Source of the DNA: MPNP01 sp026710155
GTDB taxonomy: Bacteria > Pseudomonadota > Alphaproteobacteria > Rhodobacterales > Rhodobacteraceae
Reading direction: 5' to 3'
Length of the DNA stretch: 64,000 nucleotides
Assembly (NCBI GenBank): GCA_965200885.1
Contig: OZ241737.1
Location: 806,001 to 870,000, forward strand
Shown here: positions 1 through 8,512 of the stretch, piece after piece
How the letters are laid out: each line of letters opens with the position of its first letter
How positions within the stretch are numbered: position 1 is the first letter of the stretch
The notes under the pieces: generated by a model
What the model saw: the letters and a program-made list of their open reading frames with translations, nothing else
What the model was told of the DNA's origin: nothing
Database searches by the model: none
Position numbers and translations under genes: made by a program

Positions 1-2
1 GG

Positions 3-110
3 CCTGACTGGAAGGATCGTCCGATCGCCGTGCTGTCGAACAATGACGGCTGCATCGTGGCGCAATCCCGGGAAGTTATGGAAAGCCTGAAAAGGTTGAT
101 CATGACCTAA
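3..110 (+). pseudogene. UmuC-type DNA polymerase fragment, truncated
   Basis: An open frame enters from the window edge and stops with TAA at 108-110. It contains PDWKDRPIAVLSNNDGCIVA, which matches the N-terminal region of UmuC (Y-family translesion polymerase, where the family has PVVVLSNNDGCVIAR). The match breaks off after about 25 residues, and the remaining residues before the stop do not resemble UmuC. Real UmuC proteins are about 420 residues, so this is a 5' remnant cut by a rearrangement. The recombinase gene lies just downstream on the other strand. Only the part inside the window is visible. Confidence 0.7.
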
Positions 111-337
111 ATCCTAAGGAAACATGGGAACGAAAATATCACTGCAAAACGGAGGAATACAAGTGCGAACGTGAATGGAGATTACAAATAATGTTTTTAC
201 ATTCCTTTAGAATACTAAATGCCGATTTGAAGTTCGGTTGGATGCAGGCAGGAAAATATTTTAAGATATCACCGTTTAAAGAAAATATTTTGTGACTTTC
301 ATTTGGTACTTTGGTATTATTCCCTAAAATTTGTGAG

Positions 338-955
338 TTACTTGCCATCCTTTCCTTTCAGGACCTTGAGTCCGTTTGGTCGTAATTCACCCGTTTCCGA
401 TACATAATTGTAAAGCGTTGGAATCGAAATCCCCAATTCCCTGGCCAGTTCACTGGGCTTGGCATCACGGTCCTTCATGGCTTCTGCCAGCCCCAATACC
501 TGGGTTGGCGTGAGTGATCTTGGACGTCCGCCCTTGCGGCCACGTGCCCGCGCGGCAGCAAGCCCTGCCCTGGTGCGTTCGGAAATGAGGGATCTTTCGT
601 ATTCAGCCAAGACAGCAAAGAGATGGAACATCATCCGTCCCTCTGAGGTATTGGTATCCAGATTGCTGCCTTGCCCTTCCATAATCCGGAGGCCAACATC
701 CCTTCTGGTCAAGTCTTCCACGATTCCAACGAGATGCTGAAGGCTGCGACCCAGGCGATCCAGCCGCCAGACGATCAGGGTATCACCCTGTCTCAGGACC
801 TTGTTGCAATCACTCCACCCCGGTAGATCCCTCCGGGTACCTGATCCGGTATCCGAATATATCCAGTCCGGAGCAACACCCGCCCTGATCAGGGCATCCA
901 TCTGCAGGTCGGTTGTCTGCTCGTGGGTCGAGACCCGCATGTATCCAATCAGCAT
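338..955 (-). CDS. serine recombinase, resolvase/invertase family
   Basis: A 205-residue small serine recombinase, the usual size for resolvases and DNA invertases. The N-terminal catalytic domain begins MLIGYMRVST with nucleophile S9. The second active-site cluster WRLDRLGRS follows at about residues 63-71. The E-helix region (MMFHLFAVLAEYERSLISER) is intact. A C-terminal Hin-like helix-turn-helix is visible around residues 145-185 (KPSELARELGISIPTLYNYV). Such enzymes resolve cointegrates or invert DNA at short sites. No obvious res site was recognised next to it. It stands alone, beside a umuC fragment and divergent from nothing obvious. It is probably a leftover of a Tn3-like or plasmid-derived segment. 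The family is certain; the substrate is unknown. Confidence 0.93.
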   Translation of the reverse strand: MLIGYMRVSTHEQTTDLQMDALIRAGVAPDWIYSDTGSGTRRDLPGWSDCNKVLRQGDTLIVWRLDRLGRSLQHLVGIVEDLTRRDVGLRIMEGQGSNLDTNTSEGRMMFHLFAVLAEYERSLISERTRAGLAAARARGRKGGRPRSLTPTQVLGLAEAMKDRDAKPSELARELGISIPTLYNYVSETGELRPNGLKVLKGKDGK

Positions 956-1148
956 TGTTTTCTCACCTTGGTTTGTTCCATGAAATCACCCCTCTTCATG
1001 GCCGATTACATTCGGGGGCTACCGGGTTTGATTTGGTGTGGGTGATGATCGACATCCGCTTGTTTTGGGAATAAACTGATTGAGTAGGGTTTTCCTCTAA
1101 TCAAACAATGCCAGGTCAGCCATTTTCATTTGGGCGATCCCTTTCCTC

Positions 1149-2780
1149 TCATCCGGATTTTACATCCCCATTCTCCAATTCTTTCACTTTTTCCAGAGCA
1201 GCCACCTTTTTGACTTCGGAAATTGTCATGCAACGTGCAATCCCCAGGGTTGTGGGGCTGGGAGGCAGGGGTGGTGGTAGCCTGCTCCGTTGCCTTTCCC
1301 TGATTTCACCCAATTGAACTTCCCCCTTGGCCAGATCTTCCTGGAGCTGGCGTTTCCTCCGGAAGGAAAGTATCCCGGTTTTGTCGAGTTCATCCCTTTT
1401 CCTTTTTATATCCTGTTCAGTTGATTGGAGCTCCTTGTCCAGAAAGGAACCCTGCTCACGCCATTCACTGAGGGATTTTCTGTGCATCCGGCAGTGGTTG
1501 CGTGCTTGCCGGATCATGTCATCCGTAGGTGGGGCCAGGGTGAATCCCCCAGTTTCGATAAGATAGGAACGGAAAGAGGGTATGGCAAAGGATATGGTAT
1601 GGTCCTTTTTTTCAAGAAATACACCCCGATGAATCAGGTGGTCGGCAAAGGAACGTGCATCCATTTCAGCTGGCAATTGCCACTCGACACCACTTTTCGA
1701 ACCGGCGTGCTTTGAAATGCAGTTGATTACATCCGACCTTCTGATGGTTTGATCTAGATCACCGAGAACCATTCCAACCAAGGAGAAGGCTTCTTCCATC
1801 GCTTTTGACTGTTGCCCCTGGTAGTAGCGGATTCGGCTTTTCCCTGCTTCCTTCTTGACAACTTCCCAAGAGACCTTGGAAAGATCACCACCAGACTTCA
1901 AGGCTTCCCGTCCCAATGTCTGCAGGGCAAAATGGAGGTGCCGTGGCCATCCCTCACACGGGGCAGCCAGTTCCATAATCCTTTCTTCATGACCAAGGGG
2001 GTCCATCCCGAATCTGCGGCAACAGGACAGCATGAATTCACCGGCCTCTTCGGGGGTCAGCGATCCGATTTCATGGACTTTCTTGCCGCGGGTCAGGTTC
2101 ATTTGACTTGCCCGGGCAGCGGTATCACCGAGTCCTGCCAAAACCAGCAACAATGGAAGATTCGTATCGCTGTTGTGGATGGATCTAAGAAAACCCGCAT
2201 GGGGTGTCTCCATCCCCCCACTGAATGTCTGGGCCTCGTCTATGGCCAGAATGACCGGGGCCTTCCATTTTGATGGAGGAAACAAACTTGCCAGGTCCCA
2301 GATATGCCGGGGTTTTTCCTGATTGTTCAAATCCCAGCCCAGTTCCGGTGTTATAGAATCCGGCCTGATTGCAACACCAAACTTGAGTTTTGACAAGAGC
2401 TTGCGCCAAACCGGTGAACTCAATCCGGCTGCCCCGGCCAGTATGGTAAGCACGCTTGGAAGGTCATCAGCAACCATCTCGGGTGAAACTTTCACAATAC
2501 GTGGCGGGGGAACAGAAGGAGTGTCCGCCTCAGCCACCATTTTTTCCTGCAACCGATTGGTCAGTTCGATGATTATTGAGCTTTTACCTGCCCCCGGTGC
2601 TCCCTGGACGACACGTGTTTCCCCGGGATTGCCATGAGCCAGAGCTTCCCATCCCTTCCATGATCGCCTTGAGGTTGCCTCTATATCCTGGAGTATTTCC
2701 TTCCGGCCAACAAATACCGGCGGGGGAGATTTGTCACCACTGGCAACGAACTCCTGCAGTCCTTCCCGATCAAATTCCAA
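1149..2780 (-). CDS. AAA-type ATPase with C-terminal coiled coil, function unknown
   Basis: A 543-residue protein. An N-terminal FVGRKEIL box precedes a Walker A motif (VQGAPGAGKSS, about residues 58-68) and a Walker B motif (VILAIDEAQTF, D181/E182). This is the layout of STAND/AAA ATPases that open with a GRxxE-type motif. Residues from about 430 on are charged and heptad-like (ELQSTEQDIKRKRDELDK), predicting a coiled coil. A proline run follows (RLPPPLPPSP). No catalytic effector domain is visible. The gene lies about 200 bp from the serine recombinase on the same strand and next to IS debris, so it sits in accessory DNA. It could belong to a mobile element or a defence system, but nothing here proves either. 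Confidence 0.75.
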   Translation of the reverse strand: MEFDREGLQEFVASGDKSPPPVFVGRKEILQDIEATSRRSWKGWEALAHGNPGETRVVQGAPGAGKSSIIIELTNRLQEKMVAEADTPSVPPPRIVKVSPEMVADDLPSVLTILAGAAGLSSPVWRKLLSKLKFGVAIRPDSITPELGWDLNNQEKPRHIWDLASLFPPSKWKAPVILAIDEAQTFSGGMETPHAGFLRSIHNSDTNLPLLLVLAGLGDTAARASQMNLTRGKKVHEIGSLTPEEAGEFMLSCCRRFGMDPLGHEERIMELAAPCEGWPRHLHFALQTLGREALKSGGDLSKVSWEVVKKEAGKSRIRYYQGQQSKAMEEAFSLVGMVLGDLDQTIRRSDVINCISKHAGSKSGVEWQLPAEMDARSFADHLIHRGVFLEKKDHTISFAIPSFRSYLIETGGFTLAPPTDDMIRQARNHCRMHRKSLSEWREQGSFLDKELQSTEQDIKRKRDELDKTGILSFRRKRQLQEDLAKGEVQLGEIRERQRSRLPPPLPPSPTTLGIARCMTISEVKKVAALEKVKELENGDVKSG

Positions 2781-3119
2781 TGAAATACACCTTCATTCAC
2801 AATTACCAATGAATACCGAACAATCCGGTCTCCCGTCATAATAACAAATGACTTACATTGGTCAATATTTAAGCCAAATCAGGCCAAATGCAAAAAATTC
2901 CCGAGCATATACAATTAAACCGTGGATAAAACATCTCCACTGATCACAAAATCATATCCCTTTAATATATAATGCGTGCCCCGTTAAACAAACGGCCGTT
3001 TTTTTAACAATCGCCGGAATCATCCCGGTGGTATCCGAAAACATGTAAAAACCCGTTTAATTAACAAAATACAATAAACTACCCTTGATTTATCTTTCTA
3101 TATGGCATTCTGCCGTTTT
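2781..3119. other. AT-rich intergenic stretch
   Basis: No coding region is supported. The stretch is very AT-rich. A small palindrome AAACGGCCGTTT followed by a T run lies near 2989-3005 and could act as a weak terminator. The upstream region of the ATPase gene, and presumably its promoter, falls at the left end. Confidence 0.5.
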
Positions 3120-3246
3120 TCAATATAGTTTCCGGATATTTTCCTTCATGCGTTTGGAGAGTGGTGGAAACTGGTAGTCGAACCAGCTGCCCATGTCCTT
3201 CATGCAGTCGAAATGGAACAATCCGTTCCTTTTTCGTGTATTACTC
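3120..3246 (-). pseudogene. short C-terminal ORF remnant, unrecognised
   Basis: On the minus strand an open frame of about 41 residues ends with TGA at 3120-3122. It contains NGLFHFDCMKDMGSWFDY and then QFPPLSKRMKENIRKLY. The composition looks like genuine protein rather than random frame. It has no start codon and is closed upstream by a stop within about 45 codons. It overlaps the end of the next remnant in another frame, so it may be the frame-shifted tail of the same dead gene. The family is not recognised. Confidence 0.3.
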
Positions 3247-3492
3247 CAAACCTGTGATTAGTTCCGAGTAGGCCCGATCCAACAATGGTTTGATCATGAG
3301 GTATCGAGATGGTCCCATTATCTGAAGGTCAATTTTCTCATCTACACCCAAATCCAACCCTCTTTTTTCATAATACTCCCTTAGAGACTGAATCATAATT
3401 CTCAAAAAAATAAAAATGATGCTGCTTGACCTGAAGTTCAGAACTGAATTGGGATCAAAAATGGTTTTGTCTGAAAATGTATTGAATTTGCT
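3241..3492 (-). pseudogene. C-terminal remnant of a hypothetical protein, broken by the IS5 insertion
   Basis: About 83 open codons on the minus strand end with TAA at 3241-3243. The frame reads NTFSDKTIFDPNSVLNFRSS, later REYYEKRGLDLGVDEKIDLQ and ends near LLDRAYSELITGLE. It has normal amino-acid composition and charge pattern. Upstream it runs straight into the IS5-type end at about 3502 and meets a stop, so the 5' part is missing. An internal ATG (MIQSLREYY) exists, so a short product cannot be excluded. No family was recognised. Confidence 0.35.
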
Positions 3493-3518
3493 ACATTGTT
3501 CGACTTATGGAACAGGTT

Positions 3519-4378
3519 CTTAGAGCTTGTTCCATAAGTCTGGAAAGTTGAAAGCGGACCTTTTGGGGGTTATCTACGATCCTCGATTTTATCCCTGAAT
3601 ATGGAGGAAAACCATGAACTGTAGCAAGGTCGCCTGGAAAAATACAGGCGAATAAACAATCACATGCAATACAACCTGATTGATGGCGAATGGGAGCTGA
3701 TTGAGCCCTTGCTGCCGAAGCAGGGGCATATGGGAAGGCCCCATAAGACCAATTTGCGTCGGCTTGTCGATGCCATGCAATACCTTCTTGGCACCGGATG
3801 CCAGTGGCGTGTCCTGCCCGATACCCATCCCCCGTTTTCCACTGTCTGGAACTATTTTCATGCCTGATCGAAGTCGGGTGTGCTGACCCGCATGTTGCAG
3901 CGCTTACAGGAAGATAAAGGGGAGGAAGTGTCATGTTATGACGGATGTTGAAGGTTTCCCGTTAGAGATTGTAGTCCATCCTGCTCCGGCCCAGTACCGA
4001 GATGGTGCTCCCGGGTTTGTTCAAGGGGTTCTTGCCAAGGCTCCGGGGATCACCAGGATCTGGGCTGACAGCGGATATGCTAGCCCCAGATTGGCAAAGG
4101 CCCTGCAGGATCTGGATATCAGTGCCGATATTGAAATCGTCCTGAAAGTGAAGGAAAGCAAGGGTTTCGAAGCCCTTCCCCGGTGAGGGGTTGTGGAACG
4201 AACCTTTTCGTGGACGGGAAGATGTCGTCGCCTGTCCAGGGATTATGAAAGAACCTTGGCAAGTGCACAAGGGGGGGACGCTGGCGGCTTGCCGGTTTCT
4301 GATGCGTCAGATTGCCTGTGTAATAGAGGAAAAAGGAATGGAATCAGCACAATCGCGACTTATGATTCAAACTCTTAG
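3519..4378 (+). mobile_element. degenerate IS5-family insertion sequence
   Basis: An element of about 0.86 kb holds a broken IS5-type transposase. The ends are an imperfect inverted repeat: 3519-3540 (CTTAGAGCTTGTTCCATAAG...) pairs with 4357-4378, with 17 of 22 positions matching. Both ends carry TTAG, a YTAR-type target duplication as in the IS5 group. The right copy of this tetranucleotide lies in the stop codon of pncB. A second IS5-like end (3502-3518, GACTTATGGAACAGGTT) abuts the left end in inverted orientation, giving a palindrome over 3502-3540. No intact transposase remains, so the element cannot move by itself. Confidence 0.8.
3664..4320 (+). pseudogene. IS5-family transposase, frameshifted and internally deleted
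   Basis: The N-terminal DUF4096 domain is readable from ATG 3664 (MQYNLIDGEWELIEPLLPKQ, then GTGCQWRVLPDTHPPFSTVW) up to a TGA at about 3865. The same frame continues past that stop (SGVLTRMLQRLQEDKGEE). The catalytic part then reappears at 3938-4186 in another frame, with the WADSGY box that carries the second catalytic Asp. A third block after a stop at about 4184 reads VVERTFSWTGRCRRLSRDYE, the region that normally holds the catalytic Glu. The segment with the first catalytic Asp is missing. At least two frame changes, two stops and one deletion make it dead. Confidence 0.85.
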
Positions 4379-5682
4379 ACAATTACCTCCACTGGAACCT
4401 GAGTGCCAACTTCGAAAATCTTCCGGTAATGTTCTATCAAATTCTCTGGCCCCATGGCCTTTCTCGGGTTATCAGAGAGTTTGACGGTGGGACGGTTGTT
4501 GGCGCTTGCAGCCTTGCAAACCAAAGAGATGGGTGCAAGCCCATCATCCGGTGCAAAACCTCGAAAGTCATTGGTTAACAGGGTGCCCCAGCCAAAACTC
4601 AATCTTACACGCCCCGAAAACTGATTATGAAGTTCCTCAATGGTGCTTACATCCAGCCCATCGGAAAAGATCAACAGTTTCTGGCCGATATCCTCCCCCC
4701 TTTGCTTCCACCAGTCAAGGGCAATTTCCCCCATTTCCCCCGGCATTCCCGAATCAATCCTGATACCTGTCCATTTTGCAAGCCAACATGGGGCATTCCT
4801 CAGTAGCTGTTCCGTACCATAGGTATCGGCTAGAATTATCCTTAGATTTCCATCATATTCCTTCTGCCAATCTCGCAAAAGCTGATAGGGTGCATCTGCC
4901 AATTCCTTATCATTATCGGCTAGGGCGCAATATACCATTGGAAGTTCATGGGCACTTGTACCTATGGCTTCAACTTCCCTTCTCATGGCAATGAGGCAGT
5001 TTGATGTTCCTATAAACTTATGCCCCAAACCTTCACTCAAGGCCTGAACACACCAATCCTGCCAAAGGTAGGAGTGTCTTCTTCGAGTTCCGAAATCAGC
5101 CAAGCGAAGATCTTGCAGATTGCCGAGACGCAGGGTGTTTTCCCAAACGCGAGTCATGGCCCGAGCGTAAAGAACCTGAAGTTCAAATCGCCCCAGTTTC
5201 TTGAGAATGGAGCGGGAACGAAGTTCGGTCAGTACAGCCAAAGCCGGAATTTCCCACATCATCACCTCTGGCCAAAGACCTTCAAAGGACAGTTCAAATT
5301 GGCTATCCCTGATTTCAAGGTGATATGGTGGCAGTTGGAGATTCTCGAACCAATCAATAAATTCCGGTCGGAACATCTGCCTTTTGCCGTAAAATACATT
5401 CCCCCTTAGCCAAGTAGATTCCCCCCTGGAAAGCCTGAGTGTTCTGATATGATCAAGCTGTTCTTCCAATTCCCTTTGGTCGATCAGGTCTGCCAAGGGA
5501 ACATCTCCCGTTCTGTTAATCAAATTGAACACAACCCTGACCCTGGGATGATTATCCAGGATAAACTGGCACATGAGCAGCTTATAAAAATCGGTGTCAA
5601 TCAAGGATCTGACGATGGGGTCTATTTTCCAATTATGATTATAGACCCTGGTAGCTATGTCAATGTTGGGAGTAAACATCAT
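4375..5682 (-). CDS. pncB: nicotinate phosphoribosyltransferase
   Basis: A 435-residue enzyme of the Preiss-Handler NAD salvage pathway. It joins nicotinate and PRPP to give nicotinate mononucleotide, with ATP hydrolysis. The length fits alphaproteobacterial PncB. Family blocks visible are SLIDTDFYKLLMCQFI near residue 27, the FGTRRRHSY motif containing the conserved histidine near residue 200, and a C-terminal phosphate-binding block (SDGLDVSTIEELH). The start ATG is 10 bp after the stop of pncA, so the two are co-transcribed and probably translationally coupled. The stop codon TAA is supplied by the TTAG at the right edge of the dead IS5 element. The last residues may therefore have been altered by that insertion. 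Confidence 0.95.
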   Translation of the reverse strand: MMFTPNIDIATRVYNHNWKIDPIVRSLIDTDFYKLLMCQFILDNHPRVRVVFNLINRTGDVPLADLIDQRELEEQLDHIRTLRLSRGESTWLRGNVFYGKRQMFRPEFIDWFENLQLPPYHLEIRDSQFELSFEGLWPEVMMWEIPALAVLTELRSRSILKKLGRFELQVLYARAMTRVWENTLRLGNLQDLRLADFGTRRRHSYLWQDWCVQALSEGLGHKFIGTSNCLIAMRREVEAIGTSAHELPMVYCALADNDKELADAPYQLLRDWQKEYDGNLRIILADTYGTEQLLRNAPCWLAKWTGIRIDSGMPGEMGEIALDWWKQRGEDIGQKLLIFSDGLDVSTIEELHNQFSGRVRLSFGWGTLLTNDFRGFAPDDGLAPISLVCKAASANNRPTVKLSDNPRKAMGPENLIEHYRKIFEVGTQVPVEVIV

Positions 5683-5691
5683 GAAAAGTGA

Positions 5692-6321
5692 TTATGACAG
5701 TAATTCAGCAATGGTGGAGAGAACAATACCATTTGATCGCATATCATTCAAAGCATTATCCAAAGAGCCATCCAGGTCAATCGCACGAGAGGCATCCATC
5801 AAAACGGTTACCTGATATCCCAGTTTCCTGGCATCGATGGCCGAGTAGTAAACACAGAAATCCGTGGCCAGACCGGCACAAACAACTTTTGCCATGTTTC
5901 TGTTCTTTAAATATCCATCTAAACCGGTTGTGGTTTTCCGATCATTTTCGAAAAATGCCGAATAGCTGTCGATTTCCTTGCGAAAGCCCTTTCTGATGAT
6001 AAGGTCAGCGTGCTCTGTTTGGAGATCCTTGTGAAATTCGGCACCCTTCGTTCCCTGTACACAATGATCCGGCCACAATATCTGGTCCCCGTAAGACAAT
6101 GGTATTAGGTCATAAACAGACTTGTCTTTGTGGTTCGATGCAAATGAAGCATGTACACCGGGATGCCAGTCCTGCGTGAAAACCTTGGCAGGAAATTGTG
6201 ACAACAACTGATTTATGGGTTCAATGACTTGATCCCCATCGGGTACTGCCAAGGTTCCACCAGGACAGAAATCATTCTGAACATCAATGACCAAAAAAAC
6301 GGTATCTTTACGGGTTCCCAT
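5692..6321 (-). CDS. pncA: nicotinamidase
   Basis: A cysteine hydrolase of the isochorismatase-like fold that deamidates nicotinamide to nicotinate, the substrate of the next gene. The catalytic triad is visible: Asp in FLVIDVQNDFCPGG, Lys in RKGF, and Cys in the VVCAGLATDFCVYYSA block. The chosen start (MGTRKDTVF) follows a good ribosome site AGGAAAGGG at the right distance. An upstream in-frame ATG at 6354 would add 11 residues but has no such site. It forms a two-gene operon with pncB on the minus strand. Confidence 0.95.
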   Translation of the reverse strand: MGTRKDTVFLVIDVQNDFCPGGTLAVPDGDQVIEPINQLLSQFPAKVFTQDWHPGVHASFASNHKDKSVYDLIPLSYGDQILWPDHCVQGTKGAEFHKDLQTEHADLIIRKGFRKEIDSYSAFFENDRKTTTGLDGYLKNRNMAKVVCAGLATDFCVYYSAIDARKLGYQVTVLMDASRAIDLDGSLDNALNDMRSNGIVLSTIAELLS

Positions 6322-6431
6322 TATTTCATCCCTTTCCTGAAGAGCATTACGCACCCTTTATAGCAATTCGACGGTCACTTCTTCAAGAAAAAGGCTCAAA
6401 ATTAGGAGGTTTCACTTTATCCAATTTCCCT

Positions 6432-6980
6432 TCAGTGAATTTGATCATTTGCAAATTGTACCAATACAATCGCATCTTCATAATCAAGATTTTCTGTGAG
6501 GCACCATTGTGGAATGTCGTGCTTATCCGGGTTGTAATGTTCAAATCCAGCCTTCTGATATGATGCAACTGCACGCTTGTTGCGTGCCGAGGGTCTGATG
6601 ATCATGATATCCGGCTTTTCCTCCCTCTTCAACTTACCAATGACAGTAATCAATGCTAAGGAACCGTATCCCTTGCTCCAATTATGTTTACTGGCAATCC
6701 ACAAATCCAGTTCGGCAACCTGTTTTCTGATGAAATAGCTGATCGCACCAATTTCTTCCTGACCCACAACGATCAGAAACAGGCGGAAATCACCATGATC
6801 CATAAAGGCTTCATCATTGTAGTCGTCACAAAACTCCTCATAAGTGGGCACCGGTGTATCAGGAAAAGTTGGCGGTCCAAGCATTTCGGCAGTAGCATCC
6901 GAGCAAGCCAGCCATCTGAATATTTTGTCCCGATCATCTAAAGTAGCTTGCTTAAGCCTAAGGGGGGTGGGATTCGTCAT
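6432..6980 (-). CDS. GNAT-family N-acetyltransferase
   Basis: About 182 residues from MTNPTPLRLKQATLDDRDKI, a typical GNAT opening. Conserved features are an IGAISYF strand, the acetyl-CoA region around NWSKGYGSLAL, and the C-terminal block RNKRAVASYQKAGFEHY. This pattern is closest to RimJ/AacA-type acetyltransferases. An aminoglycoside 6'-type activity is possible but cannot be claimed from the sequence. The start at 6980 follows a GAGAGG ribosome site. A longer frame to 7064 lacks one. The acceptor is unknown. Confidence 0.88.
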   Translation of the reverse strand: MTNPTPLRLKQATLDDRDKIFRWLACSDATAEMLGPPTFPDTPVPTYEEFCDDYNDEAFMDHGDFRLFLIVVGQEEIGAISYFIRKQVAELDLWIASKHNWSKGYGSLALITVIGKLKREEKPDIMIIRPSARNKRAVASYQKAGFEHYNPDKHDIPQWCLTENLDYEDAIVLVQFANDQIH

Positions 6981-7162
6981 CGGATTACCTCTCTGTAATG
7001 CCAAAAAGTTGTAGTTGTTTGGTATTTTACCCACAGACTTCTTTATAAAAATGCCTGATGTCAAGGATCAACTTTTCCATTACATCACATATTTGAAATG
7101 TTCATGAATCTGATTCTATAAGACAGGGTAATTCGAAGAACAGCAACTGATGCTGATGTGGT

Positions 7163-7170
7163 CAAGTTTA
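7163..7170. repeat. left target duplication of element A (CAAGTTTA)
   Basis: The 8-bp CAAGTTTA just before the left inverted repeat recurs at 8405-8412, just after the right one. An exact 8-bp duplication shows that element A is a complete transposition product. The flanking DNA, once joined, reads VIRRTATDADVVKF in one frame, like the start of a GNAT fragment, but too little remains to call. Confidence 0.85.
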
Positions 7171-7366
7171 GGGAATTATATACTTTTATTACGCAAGCAG
7201 AATTTCCTACACTACCAAGTCAAGGAACTACCGTATCCACACATCTTTTTTCGGGTGGTTGCATGCCTGTTCCCCCATTTCCTGAAAAACATCCATATCC
7301 ACGGCACCACCACTTGGCAGGCACACAGGGTGAGGTGGCCCTGCACGGCCTTTTCCCTTTTTTTCC

Positions 7367-7395
7367 TTGACTTGCACGGATTCCCGTGCTATATG
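7367..7395 (+). promoter_or_regulatory. sigma-70 type promoter of the element A gene
   Basis: TTGACT at 7367-7372, a 17-bp spacer and TATATG at 7390-7395 form a near-consensus promoter 47 bp upstream of the ATG. Element C has the same arrangement (TTGACA, 17 bp, TATATT). Confidence 0.75.
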
Positions 7396-7442
7396 ACCGT
7401 CATGGAAAGGCATCCGCAAACATCAAGGAGGAGAACCGACTC

Positions 7443-8130
7443 ATGAAACGACTGTTGAATACCCCCCCCCACTTTTAATCTGATCGTCGCCCTGCTGGCC
7501 GTGGCGTTCGCCGGTCCAGCAGAAGCTCAGACCATCACCGCCCCGGGGCTGGTCGGCCAGCCCGCCTGCGCGGGACAGTCTGAAGTTGAGAATCCCGATC
7601 TTGGAACAGTTACATCGGTCTCAACGACTGGTGCAGTGCTCACAACTACAAGCTTTAACAACTTGTACAGCAATCTCCGTAGCCGGGTCGGGGATGGTGG
7701 ACCAACGTCATTTCCGATGCGTTATGATATCTTGAACGCCAAGACGGGAGCATCAGTGTTTGGTGGGGTTTCGATCTCTTTGGGAGTTACCATAACTTCA
7801 TCCAACCCGAATTTCTCATCCTCAAATCCCAATGCATCGTCACTCGCTCAGAAAACGCCCTATGTCTTTGTGGTTTATACTACGGCATCGGGCTTTGGCG
7901 CGGCGAGGCCCTTGCTGAGGCGCTGCTTCATGACGGGTGGCACCTACACCCCGTCGAACGAGAGAGGCCAGCCCGGCTACGTGGCCAACACCACAAGCGG
8001 CTGCTTCTCGATCAGCCCCCGGACCTTCCAGGACATTCGCAACTGCCTGTGCGGACGGTCGCGCATCTGGAATGATGATGACCAAAACACCGCCCAACGG
8101 AGGACCTTGGGCTGCGCCAACGCCAACTGA
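7443..8130 (+). CDS. phase-variable secreted protein, currently OFF (nine-C tract)
   Basis: ATG 7443 follows a strong AAGGAGG ribosome site. The reading frame MKRLLNTPPHF stops at 7476-7478 because the run of nine C at 7462-7470 shifts the frame. With eight C it reads MKRLLNTPPTFNLIVALLAV and then AFAGPAEA-QTI, a textbook Sec signal peptide. The frame then stays open for about 228 residues to TGA at 8130. The mature part is Ser/Thr/Asn-rich in the first half and Cys-bearing in the second, ending RNCLCGRSRIWN...TLGCANAN. No known domain was recognised. The element C product shows the same C-terminal layout (R-x-C-x(1-2)-C, then WN, then a final Cys). This suggests an exported or surface protein whose expression switches by slipped-strand mispairing. 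Confidence 0.75.
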
Positions 8131-8404
8131 CGGGCCGGTTCCGGGCCATCCGGATGGAACGCGACCTGGCAGGAAATGTGTGAATCTGATAGGGTCCAGG
8201 AGTGCTGGTGTGGGTCAAGAGATCAAAGAGGAGTAAGTCCATCTTACGCTTGGGGACCATCGGAACCTCAGGCTATACCAATATTCCCGACAGCGCCCAA
8301 CGCTGAGATGCGGCGGAGGTTGATAGACCAAAATGATCAATATGAAATAAAAGAGTCGACTTCGGTCGCCCTTTCTCTTATCAACACGGGAATATATAAT
8401 TCCC

Positions 8405-8412
8405 CAAGTTTA
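8405..8412. repeat. right target duplication of element A (CAAGTTTA)
   Basis: Exact copy of 7163-7170, immediately outside the right terminal repeat. Confidence 0.85.
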
Positions 8413-8512
8413 GATTACAGGATTAAAGTTATAAAAAAGAACCAAAATTATGCCATTGCATGCTTTATTTTCGAATCAAAACAAGTATATCTTGATGAGG
8501 AGGAAATAGGAG

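Larger units (their letters stand above)
7171..8404. mobile_element. non-autonomous mobile element A carrying a phase-variable secreted-protein gene
   Basis: The 1234-bp element starts GGGAATTATATACTT and ends with ATATATAATTCCC. The outer 12 bp are perfect inverted repeats, and perfect 8-bp CAAGTTTA duplications flank it. It has no transposase. Its only convincing gene is the secreted protein at 7443-8130 with its own promoter. G+C in the core is clearly higher than in the neighbouring gyrB. The termini and duplication length match elements B, M and C in this window. An 8-bp AT-rich duplication with ends starting GG would suit ISL3-type transposition, but that assignment is only inference. 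Confidence 0.85.

Noticed and set aside
139..348. 69-codon minus-strand frame next to the recombinase
   Set aside because: It lies in AT-rich DNA, overlaps the recombinase stop, and shows no recognisable family or ribosome site.
338..2780. Recombinase plus ATPase as TniR/TniB of a Tn5053-type transposon
   Set aside because: The ATPase is far larger than TniB and differs in layout, and no TniA or TniQ is present.
8478..8493. CAAGTATATCTTG near the gyrB start, similar to the element end motif
   Set aside because: It lacks the AATTCCC outer part, has no inverted partner and no flanking 8-bp duplication.
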